Below, piece by piece: positions 37,261 to 46,781 of a stretch of 64,000 nt of DNA. This stretch comes from Manis javanica. Its lineage: Eukaryota; Chordata; Mammalia; Pholidota; Manidae. Position 1 is the first letter of the stretch. The number at the start of each line of letters is the position of its first letter. Under the pieces are notes generated by a model. That model was not told where the DNA came from and searched no databases. It was given only the letters and a program-made list of their open reading frames with translations. A program made the position numbers and the translations under genes. The DNA lies in assembly GCF_040802235.1 (NCBI RefSeq), contig NC_133157.1:33915501-33979500 (forward strand). Reading direction: 5' to 3'.

Positions 37261-37740
37261 ACACACGCAAAACTCACCAAAGTATCCCACAAACACAAAA
37301 ACTAAAGCCAACACACGAAAACAAAGCAAAACCCCCACCCCAACGCAGGACTCATAAAAACAAAATAAAAATAGAAGAAAACAAAACACATACAAACACA
37401 AAATTCACCTAACGCAGAACACACAAACGACACCCACTAATACAAAATCAGAGCATATCGAAACACCGCGCAGAAAGAACAGCCTTCCAAACGATACACG
37501 AAAGACAACCTACAAGAACAAAGTGCAACACAGATACAAAATCAAAACATACAAGACAGAAATCAAAACCCACCCAAAAGACCAAGAGTCACAGAGTTAA
37601 ACCCGCTAAAATGAAATCCACGAAAAAACAACACGCAAAACACCAGAAACAAACGACTCATAGATAATGAAATGAAAACTCGAAGAAAACAAACAAAAAC
37701 AAAACAAACCCTGTAAACACAAAAAAAAACAAACAACTCC
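37261..37740. repeat. 480-bp A+C-skewed low-complexity tract
   Basis: Hand counting gives about 41 T and 47 G in 480 bases, so A+C is about 82% on the plus strand. There is no fixed repeat unit, only varied AAAC, CAAA and ACAC wording. Edges are sharp: normal sequence before about 37250 and a GC-rich CCCGCCCCC stretch from 37740. It keeps many CpG dinucleotides. It lies about 1.4 kb upstream of the PAX5 TATA box. Confidence 0.92.
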
Positions 37741-39144
37741 CGCCCCCAGCCGGGGGTGAAATGTCAATTCCGGGAGGGCTTTTGATCTTTAGGCGCCGAC
37801 AGGCCGCTCCAGCTCGGCGCAGCCTCCCGCGCGGGCCAGGCGGGAGGGCGGGAAGCAGGGGCTGGGGCCCGGCTGCAGAGAGAGAGTCGAGAGCTCCGAT
37901 ATGGCCAAAACTAAAATTGCGCGGGCAGGGACCCGGACCCGTAGTCTGCAGGAAAGAGGCGGCGCAGGGGGACTGCGCAGACTACTTGGTGGGGGTGGGG
38001 GCCGCCCGGGAATCTACAGCCCTCTTTTCGATTGTGGCGAAATCATCTCAGTGGATAAGCGATGTCCGGTTCCCGCCAGCAAACCCTCCCCCCACCGCGC
38101 TCCCTTTTCTCGAGCTGCGGGCTCTTCCCCCTAGATTGTGGCCCAGCCTCGTGACCACCCCCTCCAAAAAACAAACAACATTCTCTCTGAGGACGATTCA
38201 CTTTCTGAAACTGCCATTGTCCGGTGGGCCAAGAGTCCTCCTACGGAGCGCTCCCCCGCCCTGGAGAGCCTTGCCCCTGCGACCACCCCGCAGCAGGGCC
38301 CCATGGGCTTCTAGCGGCCCAGCCAAGCAGCAGGACTCGGGACTGGGGAGGTGGAAGGGAGGGAAGTCTTAAGCCTGGGCCGAAGAGAGTGCTGGACATG
38401 CCAAACCTCTGCCCGGTCTCTCTCGGGCTGATTTCCCCTCTGGAATCAAGTCCTGGGGCCCCGGAACGCCGCAACGTCTTGGGGCTTGAGGGCAAAGGGA
38501 TGCCATTTACGGGCCTGGGTAAGACGTCCGGGACACCAGTCCATCTACAGGACCTACTTAGATGGTTCTGTTTAGCCCTGGTGCTCCAAATCAGAAGCCC
38601 AGATTTTATCACCAGCATTTCACAACTTAACCTCTATGCTACGGACGAGAATGGGACTTGGTGAGGGGAATGGGTTTGGGACCAGGAGGCTGAGTGGAAC
38701 CTGGGGGATTAAAGGGTCTGGTATTGCCCTATTGTCAGGGACCCAAAGATAGTATTAAAGCTGTAACGGGGTAGGGGTGGTAGGGAGTTCTCCGGGCGGG
38801 CGCCGCCCTAGGGGTGAATCTGAAGAAACCGGAACGCCCCCTCTATGCCTGGCAACACTGCTTGCCTTTGCACCCCCTTCAAAAGCACCTGCTTGGCAGG
38901 GTGATTAATTTATTTAAGAACAAAAACGGGGTCTGTACCCGCCTACGCTGCGGGGTTTACACCTAGAGGGGTCACCCGCCCCGGGCACTGCTCGAAGGAC
39001 CGCGACACCGAGGCGCAAGGGTTTGTAGAAGGTGTGGCTGCGAGGTCAGGGATCCCGGCTTGCCTTCGGTCGGTACCTTCCCTTAGGCGCGCTAGCTAGC
39101 GTGGGGCTCCGTCTGAAACCTTTCTTCCCTCCCACCTAACCCCC
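37741..39144. promoter_or_regulatory. PAX5: PAX5 promoter-proximal CpG island (exon 1A side)
   Basis: GC- and CpG-rich sequence runs up to the TATA box of exon 1A. It includes dense blocks near 37800-38000 and 38790-39110, with an embedded AT element GATTAATTTATTTAAG near 38902. It is expected to be the proximal control region of the 1A promoter. Open frames here (for example 37761-38372) carry no family features. Confidence 0.65.
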
Positions 39145-39152
39145 TATAAAAG
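39145..39152 (+). promoter_or_regulatory. PAX5: TATA box of PAX5 promoter 1A
   Basis: The bases TATAAAAG stand in a CpG-rich setting. They predict a start about 30 bp downstream (near 39175), which leaves a leader of about 440 nt before the exon 1A ATG. The distal PAX5 promoter is known to be the TATA-containing, B-lineage-specific one. Confidence 0.8.
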
Positions 39153-39174
39153 TCCAGGGCGGCGCGGCGGCGGC

Positions 39175-39614
39175 ACTGCTGCTCTCCCGGCCTTCTGCAC
39201 TGCCCGGCCCGGTCCGGCCCGCCACGTCTGGCCAGCTGAGCAGGCCCGGCTGCACAGCGCGGACACCTTTTCTCGGCTCCGGGCAGTCAGTGCGGGGCGG
39301 CACGCTGGGGGCGCGGCGTGTCTGGGGACATCTTGTGATGTTGGCGAGAACAGGACATGATCTCACATGGCGAGAAGCTCTTTAGTTCCTTAATCATTTC
39401 ACGGTGCCTTCGGACGCTTTTTTTCCACCTAAAACGTTTAGTTTCAGCTCAGTGATCAGCTACCCCAGCTCGGCGGGGGAGCGGAAGGCTTGAATTATTC
39501 CGACCTGTGAGCGGCCCCTGGCACCAAAAAAAAAAAAAAAAAAAAAAAAAAGGAAGCACAGAAAAGTGGAAACTCTTTTCCTCTGTCCAGATCGTCAAGT
39601 TCTGAAAAATCAAC
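39175..39614 (+). other. PAX5: PAX5 exon 1A 5' UTR
   Basis: The start is inferred from the TATA box. The leader is GC-rich at its 5' end and has three upstream ATGs (39338, 39357, 39367), each with an in-frame stop before the main start, plus a run of 26 A at 39526-39551. Such features usually lower or regulate translation. No splice site is needed between it and the coding start. Confidence 0.65.
39526..39551 (+). repeat. A26 homopolymer in PAX5 1A leader
   Basis: Twenty-six consecutive A, 63 bases before the exon 1A ATG. It is not a retroposon tail, as no element precedes it. Length may be inexact, because homopolymers are error-prone in assembly. Confidence 0.9.
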
Positions 39615-39660
39615 ATGGATTTAGAGAAAAATTACCCGACTCCTCGGACCGGCAGGACAG
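39615..39660 (+). CDS. PAX5: PAX5 exon 1A coding part (residues 1-15 plus 1 nt)
   Basis: This is the first coding exon of the distal-promoter isoform (BSAP/PAX5a). It encodes MDLEKNYPTPRTGRT plus the first base of Gly16. The start has a strong context (A at -3, G at +4). The donor is ACAG followed by GTAGGA at 39661. The phase-1 end joins exon 2 at 52564 to give T-G-H-G-G-V-N, the start of the paired domain. From memory, human PAX5 has Ser at position 13 where this sequence has Gly; otherwise this stretch is the same. PAX5 acts in the nucleus to activate CD19, CD79A and BLNK and to repress non-B genes. Transcripts from this promoter are the main B-cell form. Confidence 0.97.
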
Positions 39661-40601
39661 GTAGGACAGCGATACGGGCTCCAGGCGTGTTAACCACGGG
39701 GCCCAGCCGCGCGGGTCCTCACACTGGTTGGTCCTGGGGGAGGGCGTGCGCCACATTTTCACAGGAATTGATTGCGTGTCTGTCTACATCGCATTTGTAT
39801 GTCTTCTCATACACTTTTGTATCAGTCCGAGTGTCTTCGAGTTAGCTTGTTTTTTTCCCTCTATTTCTGAATGTTTATGTGGGGGTCTGTCCGGGGATCT
39901 GAAAGTTTGGGTCTGTGTGTTTACATAGGGGCTCAGAGTGCATAAGTGACACTATGAATGTGTGTCCCTGTATATGTATTGTCAACATGTATGAATTTGT
40001 GTCCAAGAGTTTATGTGCCTATGTATATCTTTATATTCATGAGTGTTACTGTGTGTTTATAAGTTGATGTGTCTGGGTACAGTTCTTTTGAGTATCCAAA
40101 ATGTGTGTCTATGAGTGACACATATATAATTTGGATAAGTGTCTTGAGTGTACATCTACTCCTTTTAAGGTCTATGTTCACCTGTCATATCCTATGAGGT
40201 TTTGGAAGTGAGAATGAGGTGGTTACACTGACCTCTCCATTTTTGGGTGTCAACAGCTGTTCACAGTGTTCATGCCAGTGTACACAAAAGTGCCAGCCTG
40301 TAAGCACACAGGTGTTGGGTCCTGTGGGGGTCCATTGTGCTAAGCCTGCTAGCAGTCTGGCCCAGGTCCCGTTCTGCTGGGAGAACCAGGAGTGGCAATG
40401 TGAATTCCAGATATGTAACCTCTTGATGTTTAGTGTGCATTGCTTTACTCTGAGGGCACTGATGAGCCTACCATTTGTACAAAAGGGTCTCCTGTGGCAG
40501 GGTCAATGTTGACAGGTGACAGTGAGCAGCCTGCAGGTTAGTTGTGACATTTCTAGGGACCCCCAAGCCTATCTTTGCTTTCACCCAAACAAGCCTCTGA
40601 C

Positions 40602-40603
<2 letters not shown>

Positions 40604-40656
<53 letters not shown>
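40604..40656 (+). repeat. (TG)26 microsatellite
   Basis: About 26 uninterrupted TG units in PAX5 intron 1. Likely polymorphic; Z-DNA-prone. Confidence 0.97.
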
Positions 40657-40657
<1 letters not shown>

Positions 40658-41349
40658 GGTGCGCTGTGCGCTCAGGTTTTATCTTGTGGGTGCCGCTCCA
40701 ATGGAGGAGAGCACAAGTGGGTAGACGTGTGTGCCTAGCCTGGGCATGCAGCTCTGGTGCCTGTGCACACAGGCCCACCCTCCCACAGGCCCAGGCAGTG
40801 GGTAGCAAAGTATAAATGTTATGTCTGAGAGGAGGTGTCAAGCAGCAGGAGGCCTCTGCCCCGAAATAAAAGCTGGGTATGAGAGCTTCTTTTACTTACT
40901 AGGCCTACCCAAACACACTCCTGGCCCTGGCAAGAACTCCCCTTCCGGCAACCCTGTGGATCTGTGAGCCTTCACCTCCACCCCAGCCCTAAATACATGG
41001 CAAAAAGTGGGGGTGGGGTGTGTTGGTGAACTTCTACCTTAAACCCAGGACAACTCCCTGGGCACAGATGTATTTACAAAACGGTGACAGAAGAGAAGCG
41101 AGGAGAGAAGTCTAAGTGGCAGGAATTGAGGATTCCCCAGGGTGAGCTTGTAGGAAAGGAACCTGGAAACCCTCTCTGCTCCAGCCCTACTCTATCCTCC
41201 CCACTAGTGGATCCCTTAGTAGGTGGGACTCCCAGAGGTGACTGCACCTGGGGCTAGAGGTTGTGTGTATGGGGAGGGGAATGGGTCAGAGACCTGTGAG
41301 GGTCCAGGGAGGGTCTTCGTCGCTGGCCTGGCTGCCTCTCCCGACAAGC

Positions 41350-41455
41350 TGTCTACAAAGAATGTAATTCATGGCGGTCGATGGGTTCTTTGATTAGTTC
41401 AATCACCTGAATAATCGTTTAATCAATAAAGCATTTCATTCCTCAGTGAGGAGGG
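41350..41455. promoter_or_regulatory. PAX5: Candidate intronic regulatory element (TCF and homeobox-type motifs)
   Basis: A compact AT-richer block in GC-rich intron reads TTTGATTAG (TCF/LEF-like and TAAT core), CAATCACC, and 'ataatcgtttaatcaataaa'. It has no repeat character. Such blocks are often deeply conserved enhancers in developmental genes; no conservation data are available here. Confidence 0.3.
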
Positions 41456-43469
41456 CTTGGGTGGGGCTGGGGGGACTTGGGCTGGGCTGAGTTTAAAAAT
41501 CTGGAGAGCCACACCCCCTTCTTCACCTTAGGGTTGGGATAAGGGTGCCCGCCTGGGAAAAGGTGGACATCTCAGATGACACTGCACTTCTGCTTGTCTG
41601 CCCCAGCCTGGGCCTTGGCTGGTGAAGAGGAGACAGCTGAGAAGCTGGTCAGGTTGGGAGCATTCAGGTTTGGTTTTTGGATTTTTGCGTGGGCTCCTCC
41701 CCTCTCCAACTTCATTTAAGGGCTCTTATGGGCCACCTGACCTCCTTTTCCTTCCTTCAGAGCTCTAATAATTCCTTCTCTTGACCTCAGTTTCTCCATC
41801 TGTGCAATGGGGAAGTAGTATATACCCTTCAAGCTCTAAACCCCACATGGGGTAAAGTTGGCCCTGAGCAGACAGCCACTTAAGGATCCTTTATCCTTTT
41901 GTCTAGCTTTTACATTGTGGCACCAAAAAGGAAAAACTGAGCTCCAGAGGGGGAAGAGACTTGTCTAAGATAATACAGCATAAGGTTTGAAGGAACTAGG
42001 ACAGGAAGGTGACTAGTCTACCCTTAGACCTCTCCCACTTGCTGGGAAAGGAGATAGTGCCCCACCCCGGATGGACCCCCTTGGAGAAAAACTACTATGG
42101 GGCAAGCTAGTTGAGGTGGGAGTTAAGAGGTCCCAAAACCAGGGAGACCAGGATAGGTTGAATAGCTAGCTGTCTGGCTGGGTATTGACATCCAAACCCC
42201 CAACTCTGGAATGAGCCTGGTGGAATGATAACAATATTCTTTACCCATAGATCTTCACCTTGCAGAACTTTGGGAGGCCTCATCTCAGTTCTTCTCCCCG
42301 TTAGATACATAAGGAAGCTGAGTCCTGAGGAGGTCCCCCAGCCTGAAAGCTTTAGGAGAGAGAATGGTAGCCCCAGAGCCCCTGGTCTTCAGTGCGTTGG
42401 TAATGATAGCATACCCTGACTGGACAGTTTACACATTTCTTGAAAAATCTGGTTAAATCCTCCCCTTCCACTCGTTTCAATGATGCCTGCAAAAAGACTT
42501 AGGCCAGGCAGAGCAGACTCTTGATCAAGGCACATCAATCACGTTGAAATCGTTTCTGCCCCAGACTAGCTAAGTAACCTCCCTTCAGTTGTTTTCTCTG
42601 ATGCTTTTAAAGGAGGGTTAGAGAGGACCCGCCCAGTTAGGACAGCAACGACCACAGGGCCTCTCTTGACTTCCCCGAACTGAGCAACCAATCTGAGCCC
42701 TTCTACGCCTTGCTTTGCCTGAAGCAAGAGGGGGTAAATGAGTGGGACTTGAGCTTCAGGAGTTGATCACAGGCCCACAGAGCTCTGAAGCAGCCCCATC
42801 CCTCTGACCCAGTGCCTCTGGGCACCGGAGAGGCTGGTATGGAGAAAGGGAGGCAGGGGAAGGGAGTGTGTTCCCAGGGAAGCCAGGTTTGTGGTTGAAG
42901 ACCATGGTGATGTTCCTCTAAAGGTGTTTTGGTTTCTTGAACCTTATTCTCAATGGGCTTTCTTTTAATAGCAAAACTTTCAAAGGCAATTTTATTTACA
43001 TGAATTGAGTTTCTTCCCAGATGTTTTCCTTTCCCTATGCTCCTGCCTCATCTCTTAATGTTAAGAATTCCCTGGAGGCTGACAGCTCAGGAGGTCATGA
43101 ATAGCTCCCCACTCAGAGAAAAAACCTCTGCCCTGTGCACCCCATGGTGGGGAAGGGTGCTGCTCTTGCCACACAGGTTAGGCATCCCAATATCTTGAAG
43201 CCCACCACCTTCTATATGAAGTGGGAAGCTGAGATACTCCTATTGGGGTAATATGCACAGTTCCATCCAACTCTGGCAGTGCTCTGGGGATTCTGTCCAA
43301 GCCACACAGGTACCAGAAGGAAAACTGGTTTTGTGTGGGCATATCCTAGCTGGGTTCTTCGACTGGAAGCATACTCCACTGCCCCTAAGCCCAGCCATCC
43401 AGACAGTGGTGCTCGAGGGGTCCTTTTGAGAAAGAGGTTCCCAGCCATCAGCATTTCCTCTACCCAGGA

Positions 43470-43580
43470 CTTGATATAAGACCTTGGACAAGTTGCATCC
43501 TGCCTCAGCCTCAGGTTCTGCATCTGTAAAATGGGGAAAACATAGCCTCAGGGTCCTTTTAGCTCTAGACTTTAGAATCT
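43470..43580 (+). mobile_element. MIR SINE fragment
   Basis: It contains 'ataagaccttggacaagttg', 'ctcaggttctgcatctgtaa' and 'aatggggaaaacatag', the MIR core and 3' part. Confidence 0.7.
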
Positions 43581-45100
43581 GAGTTTTGAGGCCTGAACTC
43601 AACGAATGGGACCAGTGGTGGGTGTGTCACCGGCTGTGTCCCTAAGGGCATCCCCTTACTCCTGCCTCTCCAGTAGGAATACAGAGCCACTAGGTTGAAT
43701 TCTAGTCACCTCCGATCCATCTTGGGCCACCAGGTGGAGTGAATGTGGGAACACTAACTCATCCTGGTTCCTCTCTGATGTTTCGATCTTCCTGCTCCAA
43801 GGGGAGGTGGAGGGGCATGCAAAGATCCTGACAGGCAAGGTTCAGGACAAAGAAGAGATAACTGCAGCCACCCCTCCCTAGTGCGCACTGCTGTCTCCTG
43901 GGCCCCCAGAGGCCCACCCAGGCCATTTTCTGCAGCTGTGCCCTGGAGGGGGTGGGGATGATGTCAGCGCCGGAAACTTATCTACCGGTCAGGGGCAGCT
44001 GGGTCTGGGACAGGAACAGAAGGCGGGCCTGAGAGCCTACCTAGTGTAGGCGTATAAGAAATGGGGCAGAGGAAGAGATGGGAGACTGAAGCAGCAAAGA
44101 ATGACCACAGCATTCTCTCAGGGTCAACCTGTGTTCAGTTCTTGCAAGCCCAGGTCTGAAGCAGGCATCTCAGAGCCCTTATTTTGGTAGATTTATGTAT
44201 AATATTAGAGGATCATCATTTAAGAATTCAAAAGGGTGGGTTTTGGGACCACTCCCACGAACTGCTGGGGCAGGAGAGTCTTTAGTATCTTTGCTAGCGC
44301 CTTGTTAGATGTAGGCACACACAGAACTACTGCCACCTGGGTGTAGAATGACTATCACAAGCTTTCTTTTAAAAGTCCAGTTCCTTTAATTGTGGTTCCA
44401 GGGCCTCACACCCTTGAGAAACTGAGACTGGCTGGTCAAAGACAACCACCCTTCTGGACATGAAGAGTTCTAGAAATCCACCCATTTTGTCTTAAAAGAA
44501 ACAAGAACTTCCAAGGCAGGAGAAGGAAGGTAGGGTTTTCTCTACAGCTGAAAGCTGCAACGTGGTCTCTCTCCAAGAAACATTAGCACTGGTTCTTGCA
44601 GATAGAATATTGCCAGCCCACCCAACCACTACTGGAACCCTCCTTAGCACTAGACATGACTGGTTCATTCAGTTCCTAAGAGGCAGTGCACCAGATGCAG
44701 AATTGCTCCTGCCAACAGAAGCCTTCAGCTCCTCTCATCAATAGCCCCAAAGGGTCCCTCGGCTCCTGGTCTTGAGGCTGGAAAGAGGGGCTGAGGGCTC
44801 CGTGCTTGGACAATCTGGTCCAAAGCCTCAAAGTAGTCCCCTCTCCTGGAGCACCCTGACTATTAACTTTAAAGGAGTGTGAGATTTCTTTACTGTCAAA
44901 GTCTCTGCCTTTCGGTTAGTGCAGAATTTGGGGCCCTGCGGGGAAAGTGAAGGAGGAGTAGTCGAAAAAGGATTAGTAGGCGCTTGATAAAATTATGAAA
45001 TATTAGAAGGAGCCTTCATTAAAGATTAGGTAAGCCAACTCTGCCCATTTTATAGGTGAGGAAACTGGGGTCAAAACGCGACTGGGTATGCGCTCATTAC

Positions 45101-46738
45101 AAGACCATCGCGGTTCTGAGGGTCGTTAGATTGAGAGCTGAGCTCGTCCTCCTTCAATATCCGCTTGTGCGCGTGTTTTCCGAAGACTAGTTTCCCACCC
45201 TCACCCCACCACCCCTGCCTCGGCTGCCCTTAATCCCTCAGGGCGTCCCAGGGTCTCAACGCTGCGAAGAGGAGGCCAGGCTCACGCGGGAACTGCCGCG
45301 GGACTCTCCGGGCACTGTGTATCCCCCTCCCCCTCTCCACGCTCCACTAGGCCTTAGCCGCACGCGTTTGTCAATGAACGTGGCGCCGCCGCCTGGGCCC
45401 CGCCCTCCATTCTCTCCCATTGCCCAGGTATCGGCTAATCAGGCGGAGCCCGCCGGTTGCTCAGCCAATAGGGAGGTGTTTCGGGCCAGCGCTGGCTGCC
45501 ACCGTCCTGATTGGCTTGATGAAGCGTGATTGGCAGGTTAGCCCCCGCCCCCCGCCCCCGCCCGAGGGAGGCTGAGCCCCGGGCGGCGCTGTCCACACGC
45601 AGCGGGTCCTGAAAGCGGCTCCGGGGCGGCGCGGTGGCGCACTGTGCGCGCCGAGCAGGCGGAGAGCTAGCGCCTGCGGCCGCTGCACAACAGTCAAAGC
45701 CGACAACGGCTTCATCTCAGCAGTCCCCGAGGCCTTGGTGGAAGGGACCTTTTGCTCTTTCCTGCGTCCCTCGCTCCACGCCTGAGGCAGGCGTGGTGGC
45801 CGTCCCGGAAGAGGCAACTGAAAGACAGTCGAACTAGATCCCCGAGAGAGGACAGCGGGGCTCGAAGAGTTGGTGGGCGTGAGGCATATACTCAGGCGAG
45901 GAGGTGACCGTCGGTGTTGTCCCCATTCCTGTGCCAGCGATGGGGGAGCAGCGGGGACCGCGGGAACTTTGAAGGCAGCGGGTCCGCGGATGTGAGGGCG
46001 GCAAGCAATCTGGGACTCAGGAGTCTCGGCCCCAACGTCAGTGGCGGAAGCGTCTCCGAACCCTCCGGGGCCCCCAGCGCAGCCAGAGAGGAAGTTCTTT
46101 TGCAACTTCGTCCGAGACGTCGGAAAGCTGGGTAGAGAGAAGCTGAGGCGGCAGTCCTCAGAGAGGACTGTCTGAGGCAGCAAATCTGAGCCCCAGAGAC
46201 TCAGAAAGGAAGAGAGAGAAAGGATCCTGTGGGGACTGAGAGGTCGAGGAGAGACTCCAGAGGCAGCGAGGCCGCCGAAGTAGCTTGGCAGTCCGCGGGC
46301 CTCGCTGCCCCCTGAGTGAAGCTAAGGGCTGTGTGTCCCACGCAGGCCTCCTCAAAGCAGCTCCTAGCGGAGGCCGGGGATTCCTAGCCATCCCGGAAGT
46401 GGGTGCCTACGCTATGCTCCCGAAGCTGCGGGCCCCTTGGCCGCAGCTATCCTGGACCAGGTCCGGAGTCGCCGCCTGAGCCAGCCCTGGAGGGAAGCCA
46501 CTGGGAGTTGGGCGTCCCGCTTCCATCCGTACTGCACTAGCGCTGTTTCCCGCCTCTAGGCGCAGCTCTCCGAGATCTCCGGCAAGGCGGCTCTGAGAGG
46601 CCCCAAAGCTTCACCAGTGTTTTCTGAGCCCAGCTCGAACAGTGCCCGGCCTGGCGGCGCGGCTCCCTAGCTGCTCTGGGCAGCGCCTTGGCGCCGGGAG
46701 GCGGCGGCGCGGGCCGGCCTGCAGTCTGGAGCGCACCG
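45101..46738 (+). promoter_or_regulatory. PAX5: PAX5 promoter 1B: CpG island and 5' leader
   Basis: A CpG island without a TATA box precedes exon 1B. It carries three CCAAT boxes (CCAAT at 45465-45469; inverted ATTGG at 45510-45514 and 45529-45533), then GC boxes at about 45542-45565 (CCCCGCCCCCGCCC type). This fits an NF-Y/SP1 promoter with a start soon after about 45570 and a leader of up to about 1.1 kb. Open frames within (45634-45837, 45914-46135, 46285-46479) would be upstream ORFs if the leader is that long. The proximal PAX5 promoter is known to lack a TATA box and to be used in brain and testis as well as B cells. Confidence 0.65.
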
Positions 46739-46781
46739 ATGGAAATACACTGTAAGCACGACCCGTTTGCATCCATGCATA
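46739..46781 (+). CDS. PAX5: PAX5 exon 1B coding part (alternative N-terminus)
   Basis: This is the first coding exon of the proximal-promoter isoform (PAX5b). It encodes MEIHCKHDPFASMH plus one base, ending at 46781 before a strong donor GTAAGT (46782-46787). As for exon 1A, the end is phase 1. Joining to exon 2 gives M-H-R-H-G-G-V-N, so the two isoforms share everything from the paired domain onward. The start context is moderate (C at -3, G at +4). The sequence is, as far as I recall, identical to human. Confidence 0.96.

Larger units (their letters stand above)
39661..45100 (+). other. PAX5: PAX5 intron between exons 1A and 1B
   Basis: Mostly unique sequence. It contains a (TG)n run at 40604-40656, a MIR-like piece around 43470-43580, and a candidate conserved element at 41350-41455. 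The distance from 1A to 1B (about 7.1 kb) fits the known gene layout. No other exon is recognisable. Confidence 0.8.

Noticed and set aside
37761..38372. 203-codon plus-strand frame before exon 1A
   Set aside because: Same reason: GC-rich DNA with few stops, and the product has no recognisable motif.
39526..39551. Processed pseudogene or SINE tail at the A26 run
   Set aside because: The preceding sequence is the PAX5 leader itself, and there is no target-site duplication.
45461..46183. 240-codon open frame on the minus strand across the PAX5 1B island
   Set aside because: It lies in CpG-rich DNA, where stop codons are rare. Composition is Pro/Ser/Ala/Arg-rich with no domain, and it is antisense to the 1B leader.
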